A stretch of 64,000 nt of DNA from Colletes latitarsis (taxonomy: Eukaryota > Arthropoda > Insecta > Hymenoptera > Colletidae): contig NC_135137.1 of the NCBI RefSeq assembly GCF_051014445.1, positions 13,951,501 through 14,015,500 of the forward strand. The letters are read 5' to 3'. Position numbers and translations under genes: made by a program. Position 1 is the stretch's first letter. Each line of letters starts with the position of its first letter. Under the pieces are notes generated by a model. That model saw only the letters and a program-made list of their open reading frames with translations. It was not told the origin of the DNA and did no database searches. Below, in pieces: positions 26,877 through 41,348 of the stretch.

Positions 26877-29800
26877 TCCGAGTAATATTCTGGAGATTAA
26901 CGCCGGTTAGGTCCGGGTTACGTCTGGTATTTGCAATCATCTATCTCATACTTTCGCATTTTTCACATATTTGAATGGCCAGACCCTGGCCTTTTTCGCG
27001 TTTGTTTCCCGTAGTAATGTGGTACCACACTGTAACAGTCAATTAAACCCCGTTCCGATTAATATTTTAGAGGACAACGCCGGTTATGCTTGGGTTAGGT
27101 CTGGTATTTGCCCTCATCTGGCACGTACATTCGCACTTTTCGCATACTTGAATGGGCAGATCCTGGATTCTTTTCCGGTTAGGACACGTAATAATGTGGT
27201 ACCGCGCTGAAACGGTCAATAAAACCTGGTTTCGATCAAAATTTTAGAGGATAACGCTGGTTATGTCTGGGTTAGTTCTGGTATTTGCAATCATCTGGCT
27301 CGTGCTTTCGCATTTTTCGCATACTTGTTGGCCAGATCCTGGGCTTTTTCTGGTTTCGATCACGTAGTAATATGGTACCATACCGAAACAGTCAACTAAA
27401 CCTGTATCCGATAAATATTTTAGAGGATAACGCCGGTTATGTCTGGGTTAGGTCTGGTATTTGCCATCATCTAGCTCATACATTCGCTTCTTTCGCATAC
27501 TTGAATGACCAGATCCTTGGCTTTTTCTGGTTTGGATCACGTAGCAATGCTGTACCACTCCGAAACAGTCAATGAAACCTTGTTCCCATTAATATTTTAG
27601 AGGATAACGCCGGTTAGGTTTGTGTTAGGTCCGGTATTTGCTATAATCTGGCTCATACTTTCGCTACTTTAACACACTTGTTGGCCAGATCCTGGGTTTT
27701 TTTCTGGTTAGGACCACGTAGTAATGTGGTACCACACCGAAACAGTCGATTAAACCTGGTTCCGATTAATATTTTAAAGGATACCGACGGTTATGTCTGG
27801 GTTAGGTCTGGTATTTGGAATCATCTGCCTCATACTTTCGTATGTTTCGCATACTTGTCGGCCATATCCTGGATTTTTTTCTGGTTGGGCTCACGTATTA
27901 ATGTGGTGCCACACTGATATAGTCAATTAAACCTGGTTTCGATCAAAATTTTAGAGGATAACGCTGGTTATGTCTGGGATAGTTCTGGTATTTGCAATCA
28001 TCTGGCTGGTGCTTTCGCATTTTTCGCATACTTGTTGGCCAGATCCTGGGCTTTTTCTGGTTTCGATCACGTAGTAATATGGTACCATACCGAAACAGTC
28101 AACTAAACCTGTATCCGATTAATATTTTAGAGGATAACGCCGGTTATGTCTGGGTTAGGTCTGGTATTTGCCATCATCTAGCTCATACATTCGCTTCTTT
28201 CGCATACTTGAATGACCAGATCCTTGGCTTTTTCTGGTTTGGATCACGTAGCAATGCTGTACCACTCCGAAACAGTCAATGAAACCTGGTTCCGATTAAT
28301 ATTTTAGAGGATAACGCCGGTTAGGTTTGTGTTAGGTCCGGTATTTGCTATAATCTGGCTCATACTTTCGCTACTTTAGCATACTTGTTGGCCAGATCCT
28401 GGGCTCTCGCTGATTTGGATCACGTAGTAATGTTTTACCACACCGAAAAAGTCAATCAAACGTGGTTGCGATTAATATTTTAGAGGATAACGCCGGTTAT
28501 GTCTGGGTTAGGCCTGGTATTTGGCATCATCTAGCTCTTACTTTCGCATTTTTCGCATACTTGTTGGCCAGATCCTGGGCTTTTTCTGGTTTGGATCACG
28601 TAGTAATATGGCACCACACCGATACAGTAAATTTAACCTGGATTCGATCAATATTTTAGGGGATAACACGGGTTAGGGCTGGGTTACGTCTGGTATTTGC
28701 AAACATGTGTCTCATACTTTCGTATGTTTCGCATACTTGTTGGCCATATCCTGGGTTTTTTTCTGGATTGGATCACGTAGTGATATGGCACCACACTGAA
28801 ACAGTCAATTCAACCAGGTTCCGAGTAATATTTTGGAGATTAACGCCGGTTAGGTCCGGGTTACGTCTGGTATTTGCAATCATCTATCTCATATATTCGC
28901 ATTTTTCGCATACTTGAATGGCCAGATCCTGGGCTTTTTCTGGTTTGGATCACGTAGTAATGTGGTACCGCACTGTAATAGTCAATTAAACCTCGTCCCG
29001 ATTAATATTTTAGGGGATAACGCCGGTGATGTCTGGGTCAGGTCTGGTATTTGCCTTCATCTGGCTCGAATTTTCGCATTTTTCGCATACTTGTTGGCCA
29101 GATCCTGCCCTTTTTCTGGTTAGGATCACGTATTAATGTGGTACCACACTCAAATTGTCAATAAAACCTGGTTCCGATTAATATTTTAGAGGAGAACGCC
29201 GGTTATGCCTGGGTTAGGTCTGGTATTTGCCATCATCTACCTCCTACTTTCGCTTTTTTCGCATACTTGAATGACCAGATCCTGGGCTATCTCTGGTTTC
29301 GATCACGTAGTAATGTGGTACCACACTGTAATAGTCAATTAATCCTGGTTCAGATTATTATTTTAGAGGATAACGCCGGTTATGTCTGGGTTAGGTCTGG
29401 TATTTATCATCATCTGACTCAGATTTTCGGATTCTTCGCATACTTGTTGGCCAGATCCTGGGTTTTTTCTGGTTTGGATCACGTAGTAAAGTGGTACCAC
29501 ACCGAAACAGTCGATTAAACCTGGTTCCGATTAATATTTTTAGGATACCGCCGGTTATGTCTGGGTTAGGTCTGGTATTTGGAATCATCTGCCTCATACT
29601 TTCGCATTTTTCGCTTACTTGTTGGCCAGATCCTCGTCTTTTCCGGTTTGGATCACGTAATAATGTGGTACCTCACTGAAACAGTCAAATAAACCTGGTT
29701 CCGATTAATATTTTGGCGGATAACGCCGGTTATGTCTGGGTTAGGTCTGGTATTTGCAATCATCTGACTCGTGCTTTCGCATTTTTCGCATACTTGTTGG

Positions 29801-30387
29801 CCAGATCCTGGGCTTTTTCTGATTTGGATCACGTAGTAATATGGTACCACCCCGAAACAGTCAACTAAACCTGGATCCGATTAATATTTTAGAGGATAAC
29901 GCCGGTTATGTCTGGGTTAGGTCTGGTATTTGCTATCATCTAGCTCATACTTTCGCATTTTTCGCATACTTGAATGACCAGATCCTGGGCTTTTTCTGGT
30001 TAGGATCACGTATTAATGTGGTACCACACTCAAATTGTCAATAAAACCTGGTTCCGATTAATATTTTAAAGGATAACGCCGGTTGGGTTTGTGTAAGGTC
30101 CGGTATTTGCTATAATCTGGCTCATACTTTCGCTACTTTAGCATACTTGTTGGCCAGATCCTGGGCTCTCGCTGATTTGGATCACGTAGTAATGTGGTAC
30201 CACACTGTAATAGTCAATTAATCCCGGTTCAGATTATTATTTTAGAGGATAACGCCGGTTATGTCTGGGTTAGGTCTGGTATTTATCATCATCTGACTCA
30301 GATTTTCGGATTCTTCGCATACTTGTTTATCCAGATCCTGGGTTTTTTCTGGTTTGGATCACGTAGTAAAGTGGTACCACACCGAAA
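26877..30387 (+). repeat. Larger satellite block C, copy 1
   Basis: About 3.5 kb that recurs at 32,694-36,204 at a constant offset of 5,817 bp (33 monomers plus 9 bp). Matching landmarks lie at 26,971, 27,285, 27,678, 28,462, 29,267 and 30,194. It contains an internal four-monomer near-duplication: the segment at 27,285 recurs at 27,992, an offset of 707 bp. The copies separate at about 30,388 against 36,205, where one continues with AACTGTCAATTTAAC and the other with AACAGTCGATTAAAC. Confidence 0.86.
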
Positions 30388-32693
30388 CTGTCAATTTAAC
30401 TTTGTTCCGATTAATATTTTAGAGGATACCGCCGGTTATGTCTGGGTTAGGTCTGGTATTTGGAATCATCTGCCTCATACTTTCGCATTTTTCGCTTACT
30501 TGTTGGCCAGATCCTGGACTTTTTCTGGTTTGGATCACGTAGTAGTGTGGTACCACACTGTAATAGTCAATTAAACCTCGTCCCGATTAATATCTTAGGG
30601 GATAACGCCGGTGATGTCTGGGTCAGGTCTGGTATTTGCCTTGATCTGGCTCGAATTCTCGCATCTTTCGCATACTTGTTGGCCAGATCCTGCCCTTTTT
30701 CTGGTTAGGATCACGTATTAATGTGGTACCACACTCAAATTGTCAATAAAACCTGGTTCCGATTAATAGTTTAGAGGAGAACGCCGGTTTTGCCTGCGAT
30801 AGGTCTGCTATTTGCCATCTTCTAGCTCATACTTTCGCTTTTTTCGCATACTTGAATGACCAGATCCTGGGCTTCTTCTGGTTTGGATCACGTAGTAATG
30901 TGGTACCACACTGTAATAGTCAATTAATCCTGGTTCCGATTATTATTTTAGAGGATAACGCCGGTTATGTCTGGGTTAGGTCTGGTATTTATTATCATCT
31001 GACTCAGATTTCCGGATTCTTCGCATACTTGTTGGCCAGATCCTGGGTTCTTTCTGGTTTGGATCACGTAGTAATGCGGTACCACACCGAAACAGTCGAT
31101 TAAACCTGGTTCCGATTAATATTTTAAAGGATACCGCCGGTTATGTCTGGGTTAGGTCTGGTATTTGGAATCATCTGCCTCATACTACCGCATTTTTCGC
31201 TTACTTGTTGGCCAGATCCTCGGTTTTTTCCGGTTTGGATCACGTAATAATGTGGTACCACACAGAAACAGTCAAATAAGCCTGGTTCCGATTAATATTT
31301 TAGGCGATAACACCGGTTATGTCTGGGTTAGTTCTGGTATTTGCTATCATCTGGCTCGTGCTTTCGCATTTTTCGCATACTTGTTGGCCAGATCCTGGGC
31401 TTTTTCTGGTTTGGATCACGTAGTAATATGGTACCACACCGATACAGTAAATTTAACCCGGATTCGATGAATATTTTAGGGGATAACAGGGGTTAGGGCT
31501 GGGTTACGTCTGGTATTTGCAATCATCTGGCTCGTACTTTCGCATTTATCGCATACTTTTTGGCCAGGTCCTGAGTTTCCTCTGGTTTGGATCACGTAGT
31601 AATGTGGTACCAACGAAACAGTCAATTAAACCTAGTTGCGGTTAATATTTTGGAGGATAACGCCGGTTATGTCTGGGTTAGGTCTGGTATTTGCCATCAT
31701 CTAGCCCATACTTTCGCATTTTTCGAATACTTGTTGGCCAGATCCTGCCCTTTTTCTGGTTAGGATCACGTATTAATGTGGTACCACACTCAAATTGTCA
31801 ATAAAACCTGGTTCCGATTAATAGTTTAGAGGAGAACGCCGGTTTTGCCTGCGTTAGGTCTGCTATTTTCCATCTTCTAGCTCATACTTTCGCTTTTTCG
31901 CATACTTGAATGACCAGATCCTTGGCTTTTTCTGGTTTGGATTACGTAGCAATGCTGTACCACTCCGAAACAGTCAATGAAACCTTGTTCCCATTAATAT
32001 TTTAGAGGATAACGCCGGTTAGGTTTGTGTTAGGTCCGGTATTTGCTATAATCTGGCTAATACTTTCGCTACTTTAGCATACTTGTTGGCCAGATCCTGG
32101 GTTTTTTTCTGGTTTGGATCACGTAGTAATGTGGTACCACACTGTAATAGTCAATTAAACCTGGTTCCGATTAATATTTTAAAGGATACCGCCGGTTATG
32201 TCTGGGTTAGGTCTGGTATTTGGAATCATCTGGCTCATACTTTCGCATTTTTCGCTTACTTGTTGGCCAGATCCTCGGTTTTTTCCGGTTTGGATCACGT
32301 AATAATGTGGTACCACACTGAAACAGTCAAATAAGCCTGGTTCCGATTAATATTTTAGGCGATAACGCCGGTTATGTCTGGGTTAGGTCTGGTATTTGGA
32401 ATCATCTGGCTCATACTTTCGCATTTTTCGCTTACTTGTTGGCCAGATCCTCGGTTTTTTCCGGTTTGGATCACGTAATAACGTGGTACCACACTGAAAC
32501 AGTCAAATAAGCCTGGTTCCGATTAATATTTTAGGCGATAACGCCGGTTATGTCTGGGTTAGTTCTGGTATTTGCAATCATCTGGCTCGTGCTTTCGCAT
32601 TTTTCGCATACTTGTTGGCCAGATCGTGGCCTTTTTCTGGATTGGATCACGTAGTAATATGGCACCACACTGAAACTGTCAATTCAACCTGGT
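30388..32693 (+). repeat. Satellite between the two C blocks
   Basis: Continuous satellite. Much of it (about 30,460-31,700) recurs near 46,270-47,500 at an offset of 15,810 bp. It includes a monomer in which the dyad is shortened to GGTACCAACG near 31,610. No gene or foreign insertion is visible. Confidence 0.8.
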
Positions 32694-35600
32694 TCCGAGT
32701 AATATTCTGGAGATTAACGCCGGTCAGGTCCGGGTTACGTCTGGTATTTGCAATCATCTATCTCATACTTTCGCATTTTTCACATATTTGAATGGCCAGA
32801 CCCTGGCCTTTTTCGCGTTTGTTTCCCGTAGTAATGTGGTACCACACTGTAACAGTCAATTAAACCCCGTTCCGATTAATATTTTAGAGGACAACGCCGG
32901 TTATGCTTGGGTTAGGTCTGGTATTTGCCCTCATCTGGCACGTACATTCGCACTTTTCGCATACTTGAATGGGCAGGTCCTGGATTCTTTTCCGGTTAGG
33001 ACACGTAATAAAGTGGTACCGCGCTGAAACGGTCAATTAAACCTGGTTTCGATCAAAATTTTAGAGGATAACGCTGGTTATGTCTGGGTTAGTTCTGGTA
33101 TTTGCAATCATCTGGCTCGTGCTTTCGCATTTTTCGCATACTTGTTGGCCAGATCCTGGGCTTTTTCTGGTTTCGATCACGTAGTAATATAGTACCATAC
33201 CGAAACAGTCAACTAAACCTGTATCCGATAAATATTTTAGAGGATAACGCCGGTTATGTCTGGGTTAGGTCTGGTATTTGCCATCATCTAGCTCATACAT
33301 TCGCTTCTTTCGCATACTTGAATGACCAGATCCTTGGCTTTTTCTGGTTTGGATCACGTAGCAATGCTGTACCACTCCGAAACAGTCAATGAAACCTTGT
33401 TCCCATTAATATTTTAGAGGATAACGCCGGTTAGGTTTGTGTTAGGTCCGGTATTTGCTATAATCTGGCTCATACTTTCGCTACTTTAACACACTTGTTG
33501 GCCAGATCCTGGGTTTTTTTCTGGTTAGGACCACGTAGTAATGTGGTACCACACCGAAACAGTCGATTAAACCTGGTTCCGATTAATATTTTAAAGGATA
33601 CCGACGGTTATGTCTGGGTTAGGTCTGGTATTTGGAATCATCTGCCTCATACTTTCGTATGTTTCGCATACTTGTCGGCCATATCCTGGATTTTTTTCTG
33701 GTTGGGCTCACGTATTAATGTGGTGCCACACTGATATAGTCAATTAAACCTGGTTTCGATCAAAATTTTAGAGGATAACGCTGGTTATGTCTGGGTTAGT
33801 TCTGGTATTTGCAATCATCTGGCTGGTGCTTTCGCATTTTTCGCATACTTGTTGGCCAGATCCTGGGCTTTTTCTGGTTTCGATCACGTAGTAATATGGT
33901 ACCATACCGAAACAGTCAACTAAACCTGTATCCGATTAATATTTTAGAGGATAACGCCGGTTATGTCTGGGTTAGGTCTGGTATTTGCCATCATCTAGCT
34001 CATACATTCGCTTCTTTCGCATACTTGAATGACCAGATCCTTGGCTTTTTCTGGTTTGGATCACGTAGCAATGCTGTACCACTCCGAAACAGTCAATGAA
34101 ACCTGGTTCCGATTAATATTTTAGAGGATAACGCCGGTTAGGTTTGTGTTAGGTCCGGTATTTGCTATAATCTGGCTCATACTTTCGCTACTTTAGCATA
34201 CTTGTTGGCCAGATCCTGGGCTCTCGCTGATTTGGATCACGTAGTAATGTTTTACCACACCGAAAAAGTCAATCAAACGTGGTTGCGATTAATATTTTAG
34301 AGGATAACGGCGGTTATGTCTGGGTTAGGCCTGGTATTTGGCATCATCTAGCTCTTACTTTCGCATTTTTCGCATACTTGTTGGCCAGATCCTGGGCTTT
34401 TTCTGGTTTGGATCACGTAGTAATATGGCACCACACCGATGCAGTAAATTTAACCTGGATTCGATCAATATTTTAGGGGATAACACGGGTTAGGGCTGGG
34501 TTACGTCTGGTATTTGCAAACATGTGTCTCATACTTTCGTATGTTTCGCATACTTGTTGGCCATATCCTGGGTTTTTTTCTGGATTGGATCACGTAGTGA
34601 TATGGCACCACACTGAAACAGTCAATTCAACCAGGTTCCGAGTAATATTTTGGAGATTAACGCCGGTTAGGTCCGGGTTACGTCTGGTATTTGCAATCAT
34701 CTATCTCATATATTCGCATTTTTCGCATACTTGAATGGCCAGATCCTGGGCTTTTTCTGGTTTGGATCACGTAGTAATGTGGTACCGCACTGTAATAGTC
34801 AATTAAACCTCGTCCCGATTAATATTTTAGGGGATAACGCCGGTGATGTCTGGGTCAGGTCTGGTATTTGCCTTCATCTGGCTCGAATTTTCGCATTTTT
34901 CGCATACTTGTTGGCCAGATCCTGCCCTTTTTCTGGTTAGGATCACGTATTAATGTGGTACCACACTCAAATTGTCAATAAAACCTGGTTCCGATTAATA
35001 TTTTAGAGGAGAACGCCGGTTATGCCTGGGTTAGGTCTGGTATTTGCCATCATCTACCTCCTACTTTCGCTTTTTTCGCATACTTGAATGACCAGATCCT
35101 GGGCTATCTCTGGTTTCGATCACGTAGTAATGTGGTACCACACTGTAATAGTCAATTAATCCTGGTTCAGATTATTATTTTAGAGGATAACGCCGGTTAT
35201 GTCTGGGTTAGGTCTGGTATTTATCATCATCTGACTCAGATTTTCGGATTCTTCGCATACTTGTTGGCCAGATCCTGGGTTTTTTCTGGTTTGGATCACG
35301 TAGTAAAGTGGTACCACACCGAAACAGTCGATTAAACCTGGTTCCGATTAATATTTTTAGGATACCGCCGGTTATGTCTGGGTTAGGTCTGGTATTTGGA
35401 ATCATCTGCCTCATACTTTCGCATTTTTCGCTTACTTGTTGGCCAGATCCTCGTCTTTTCCGGTTTGGATCACGTAATAATGTGGTACCTCACTGAAACA
35501 GTCAAATAAACCTGGTTCCGATTAATATTTTGGCGGATAACGCCGGTTATGTCTGGGTTAGGTCAGGTATTTGCAATCATCTGACTCGTGCTTTCGCATT

Positions 35601-36204
35601 TTTCGCATACTTGTTGGCCAGATCCTGGGCTTTTTCTGATTTGGATCACGTAGTAATATGGTACCACCCCGAAACAGTCAACTAAACCTGGATCCGATTA
35701 ATATTTTAGAGGATAACGCCGGTTATGTCTGGGTTAGGTCTGGTATTTGCTATCATCTAGCTCATACTTTCGCATTTTTCGCATACTTGAATGACCAGAT
35801 CCTGGGCTTTTTCTGGTTAGGATCACGTATTAATGTGGTACCACACTCAAATTGTCAATAAAACCTGGTTCCGATTAATATTTTAAAGGATAACGCCGGT
35901 TGGGTTTGTGTAAGGTCCGGTATTTGCTATAATCTGGCTCATACTTTCGCTACTTTAGCATACTTGTTGGCCAGATCCTGGGCTCTCGCTGATTTGGATC
36001 AGGTAGTAATGTGGTACCACACTGTAATAGTCAATTAATCCCGGTTCAGATTATTATTTTAGAGGATAACGCCGGTTATGTCTGGGTTAGGTCTGGTATT
36101 TATCATCATCTGACTCAGATTTTCGGATTCTTCGCATACTTGTTTATCCAGATCCTGGGTTTTTTCTGGTTTGGATCACGTAGTAAAGTGGTACCACACC
36201 GAAA
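32694..36204 (+). repeat. Larger satellite block C, copy 2
   Basis: Second copy of 26,877-30,387 at an offset of 5,817 bp, with the same internal 707-bp duplication (33,102 and 33,809). Differences are single bases, for example near 34,308 and 34,440. A third, partial relative of this block begins near 49,100 at an offset of 16,340 bp. Confidence 0.86.
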
Positions 36205-36439
36205 CAGTCGATTAAACCTGGTTCCGATTAATATTTTTAGGATACCGCCGGTTATGTCTGGGTTAGGTCTGGTATTTGGAATCATCTGCCTCATACTTCC
36301 GCATTTTTCGCTTACTTGTTGGCCAGATCCTCGTTTTTTCCGGTTCGGATCATGTAATAATGTGGTACCACACTGAAACAGTCAAATAAACCTGGTTCCG
36401 ATTAATATTTTAGAGGATAACGCCGGTTAGGTTTGTGTT

Positions 36440-39400
36440 AGGTCCGGTATTTGCTATAATCTGGCTCATACTTTCGCTACTTTAGCATACTTGTTGGCCA
36501 GATCCTGGGCTCTCGCTGATTTGGATCACGTAGTAATGTTTTACCACACCGAAAAAGTCAATCAAACGTGGTAGCGATTAATATTTTAGAGGATAACGCC
36601 GGTTATGGCTGGGTTAGGCCTGGTATTTGGCATCATCTAGCTCTTACTTTCGCTGTTTTCGCATACTTGTTGGCCAGATCCTGGGCTTTTTCTGGTTTGG
36701 ATCACGTAGTAATATGGCACCACACCGATACAGTAAATTTAACCTGGATTCGATCAATATTTTAGGGGATAACACGGGTTAGGTCTGGGTTACGTCTGGT
36801 ATTTGCAAACACGTGTCTCATACTTTCGTATGTTTCGCATACTTGTTGGCCATATCCTGGGCTTTTTCTGGTTTGGATCAGGTAGTAATATGGTACCACA
36901 CCGAAACAGTCAACTAAACCTGGATCCGATTAATATTTTAGAGGATAACGCCGGTTATGGCTGGGTTAGGTCTGGTATTTGCAAACATCTAGCTCATACT
37001 TTCGCATTTTTCGCATACTTGATGGCCAGATCGTGGCCTTTTTCTGGATTGGATCACGTAGTAGTGTGGTACCACACTCAAATTGTCAATAAAACCTGGT
37101 TCCGATTAATAGTTTAGAGGAGAACGCCGGTTTTGCCTGCGTTAGGTCTGCTATTTGCCATCTTCTAGCTCATACTTTCGCATTTTTCGCATACTTGATG
37201 GCCAGATCGTGGCCTTTTTCTGGATTGGATCACGTAGTAATATGGCACCACACTGAAACAGTCAATTCAACCTGGTTCCGAGTAATATTTTGAAGATTAA
37301 CGCCGGTTACGTCCGGGTTACGTCTGGTATTTGCAATCATCTATCTCATACTTTCGCATTTTTCGCGTACTTGTTGGCCGGATCCTGGCCTTTTTCTGAG
37401 CCACACTGAAACTGTCAATTAAACCTGGTTCCGATTTATATTTTAGAGGATAACGCCGGTTATGTCTGGGTTAGTTCTGGTATTTGCTATAATCTGGCTC
37501 GTACTTTCGCATTTTTCGCATACTTGTTGGCCAGATCCTGGATCTTTTCTGGTTCCGATCACGTGGTACTGTTGTACCACACCGAAACAGTCGATTAAAC
37601 CTGGTTCCGATTAATATTTTAAAGGATACCGCCGGTTATGTCTGGGTTAGGTCTGGTATTTGGAATCATCTGGCTCATACTTTCGCATTTTTCGCTTACT
37701 TGTTGGCCAGATCCTGGGCTTTTTCTGGTTTGGATCACGTAGTAATGTGGTACCACACTGTAATAGTCAATTAAACCTCGTCCCGATTAATATTTTAGGG
37801 GATAACGCCGGTGATGTCTGGGTCAGGTCTGGTATTTGCCTTCATCCGGCTCGAATTTTCGCATTTTTCGCATACTTGTTGGCCAGATCCTGCCCTTTTT
37901 CTGGTTAGGATCACATATTAATGTGGTACCACACTCAAATTGTCAATAAAACCTGGTTCCGATTAATAGTTTAGAGGAGAACGCCGGTTTTGCCTGCGTT
38001 AGGTCTGCTATTTGCCATCTTCTAGCTCATACTTTCGCTTTTTTCGCATACTTGAATGACCAGATTCTGGGCTTTTTCTGGTTTGGATCACGTAGTAATG
38101 TGGTGCCACACTGTAATAGTCAATTAAACCTGGTTCCGATTAATATTTTAAAGGATACCGCCGGTTATGTCTGGGTTAGGTCTGGTATTTGGAATCATCT
38201 GGCTCATACTTTCGCATTTTTCGCTTACTTGTTGGCCAGATCCTCGGTTTTTTCCGGTTTGGATCACGTAATAATGTGGTACCACACTGAAACAGTCAAA
38301 TAAGCCTGTTTCCGATTAATATTTTAGGCGATAACGCCGGTTATGTCTGGGTTAGGTCTGGTATTTGGAATCATCTGGCTCATACTTTCGCATTTTTCGC
38401 TTACTTGTTGGCCAGATCCTCGGTTTTTTCCGGTTTGGATCACGTAATAATGTGGTACCACACTGAAACAGTCAAATAAGCCTGGTTCCGATTAATATTT
38501 TAGGCGATAACGCCGGTTATGTCTGGGTTAGTTCTGGTATTTGCAATCATCTGGCTCGTGCTTTCGCATTTTTCGCATACTTGTTGGCCAGATCGTGGCC
38601 TTTTTCTGGATTGGATCACGTAGTAATATGGCACCACACTGAAACTGTCAATTCAACCTGGTTCCGAGTAATATTCTGGAGATTAACGCCGGTTAGGTCC
38701 GGGTTACGTCTGGTATTTGCAATCATCTATCTCATACTTTCGCATTTTTCGCATATTTGAATGGCCAGACCCTGGCCTTTTTCGCGTTTGTTTCCCGTAG
38801 TAATGTGGTACCACACTGTAACAGTCAATTAAACCCCGTTCCGATTAATATTTTAGAGGACAACGCCGGTTATGCTTGGGTTAGGTCCGGTATTTGCTAT
38901 AATCTGGCTCATACTTTCGCTACTTTAGCATACTTGTTGGCCAGATCCTGGGCTCTCGCTGATTTGGATCACGTAGTAATGTTTTACCACACCGAAAAAG
39001 TCAATCAAACGTGGTTGCGATTAATATTTTAGAGGATAGCGCCGGTTATGGCTGGGTTAGGCCTGGTATTTGGCATCATCTAGCTCTTACTTTCGCATTT
39101 TTCGCATACTTGTTGGCCAGATCCTGGCCTTTTTCGGGTTTGGTTCCCGTAGTAATGTGGTACCACGCTGTAACAGTCAATTAAACCCGGTTGCGATTAA
39201 TATTTTAGAGGATAACGCCGGTTATGTCTGGGTTAGGTCTGGTATTTGCCCTCATCTGGCTCGTACTTTCGCAGTTTTCGCATACTTGAATGGGCAGATC
39301 CTGGATTCTTTTCCGGTTAGGTCACGTAATAAAGTGGTACCGCGCTGAAACGGTCAATTAAACCTGGTTTCGATCAAAATTTTAGAGGATAACGCTGGTT

Positions 39401-41136
39401 ATGTCTGGGTTAGTTCTGGTATTTGCAATCATCTGACTCGTTCTTTCGCATTTTTCGCATACTTGTTGGCCAGATCCTGGGCTTTTTCTGGTTTGGATCA
39501 CGTAGTAATATGGTACCACACCGAAACAGTCAACTAAACCTGAATCCGATTTATATTTTAGAGGATAACGCCGGTTATGTCTGGGTTAGTTCTGGTATTT
39601 GCCATCATCTAGCTCATACTTTCGCTTTTTTCGCATACTTGAATGACCAGATCCTGGGCTTTCTCTGGTTAGGATCACGTATTAACGTGGTACCACACTC
39701 AAATTGTCAATAAAACCTGGTTCCGATTAATATTTTAGAGGAGAACGCCGGTTTTGCCTGCGTTAGGTCTGCTATTTTCCTACTTCTAGCTCATAGTTTC
39801 GCTTTTTTCGCATACTTGAATGACCAGATCCTTGGCTGTTTCTGGTTTGGATGACGTAGCAATGCTGTACCACTCCGAAACAGTCAATGAAACCTTGTTC
39901 CCATTAATATTTTAGAGGATAACGCCGGTTAGGTTTGTGTTAGGTCCGGTATTTGCTATAATCTGGCTAATACTTTCGCTACTTTAGCATACTTGTTGGC
40001 CAGATCCTGGGTTTTTTTCTGGTTCGGACCACGTAGTAATGTGGTACCACACCGAAACAGTCAATTTAACTTTGTTCCGATTAATATTTTAGAGGATACC
40101 GCCGGTTATGTCTGGGTTAGGTCTGGTATTTGGAATCATCTGCCTCATACTTTCGCATTTTTCGCTTACTTGTTGGCCAGATCCTGGACTTTTTCTGGTT
40201 TGATCACGTAGTAGTGTGGTACCACACTGTAATAGTCAATTAAACCTCGTCCCGATTAATATTTTAGGGGATAACGCCGGTGATGTCTGGGTCAGGTCTG
40301 GTATTTGCCTTCATCTGGCTCGAATTTTCGCATTTTTCGCATACTTGTTGGCCAGATCCTGCTCTTTTTCTGGTTAGGATCACGTATTAATGTGGTACCA
40401 CACTCAAATTGTCAATAAAACCTGGTTCCGATTAATAGTTTAGAGGAGAACGCCGGTTTTGCCTGCGTTAGGTCTGCTATTTGCCATCTTCTAGCTCATA
40501 CTTTCGCTTTTTTCGCATACTTGAATGACCAGATCCTGGGCTTCTTCTGGTTTGGATCACGTAGTAATGTGGTACCACACTGTAATAGTCAATTAATCCT
40601 GGTTCCGATTAATATTTTAGGCGATAACACCGGTTATGTCTGGGTTAGTTCTGGTATTTGCTATCATCTGGCTCGTGCTTTCGCATTTTTCGCATACTTG
40701 TTGGCCAGATCCTGGGCTTTTTCTGGTTTGGATCACGTAGTAATATGGTACCACACCGATACAGTAAATTTAACCTGGATTCGATGAATATTTTAGGGGA
40801 TAACACGGGTTAGGGCTGGGTTACGTCTGGTATTTGCAATCATCTGGCTCGTACTTTCGCATTTATCGCATACTTTTTGGCCAGGTCCTGAGTTTCCTCT
40901 GGTTTGGATCACGTAGTAATGTGGTACCAACGAAACAGTCAATTAAACCTAGTTGCGGTTAATATTTTGGAGGATAACGCCGGTTATGTCTGGGTTAGGT
41001 CTGGTATTTGCCATCATCTAGCCCATACTTTCGCATTTTTCGAATACTTGTTGGCCAGATCCTGCCCTTTTTCTGGTTAGGATCACGTATTAATGTGGTA
41101 CCACACTCAAATTGTCAATAAAACCTGGTTCCGATT
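36440..41136 (+). repeat. Larger satellite block D, copy 1
   Basis: About 4.7 kb that recurs at an offset of 4,909 bp (28 monomers). Landmarks at 36,568, 36,803, 37,660, 38,052, 38,757, 39,070, 39,993 and 40,521 each have a partner 4,909 bp later. The block contains a truncated monomer near 37,398 and a run of two nearly identical monomers near 38,200-38,500. It diverges from its partner at about 41,137 against 46,046. Confidence 0.87.
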
Positions 41137-41348
41137 ATTATTTTAGAGGATAACGCCGGTTATGTCTGGGTTAGGTCTGGTATTTGCCATCATCTGCCTC
41201 ATACTTTCGCATTTTTCGCATACTTGATGGCCAGATCCTGGGCTTTTTCTGGTTAGGATCACGTATTAATGTGGTACCACACTCAAATTGTCAATAAAAC
41301 CTGGTTCCGATTAATATTTTAAAGGATAACGCCGGTTGGGTTTGTGTA

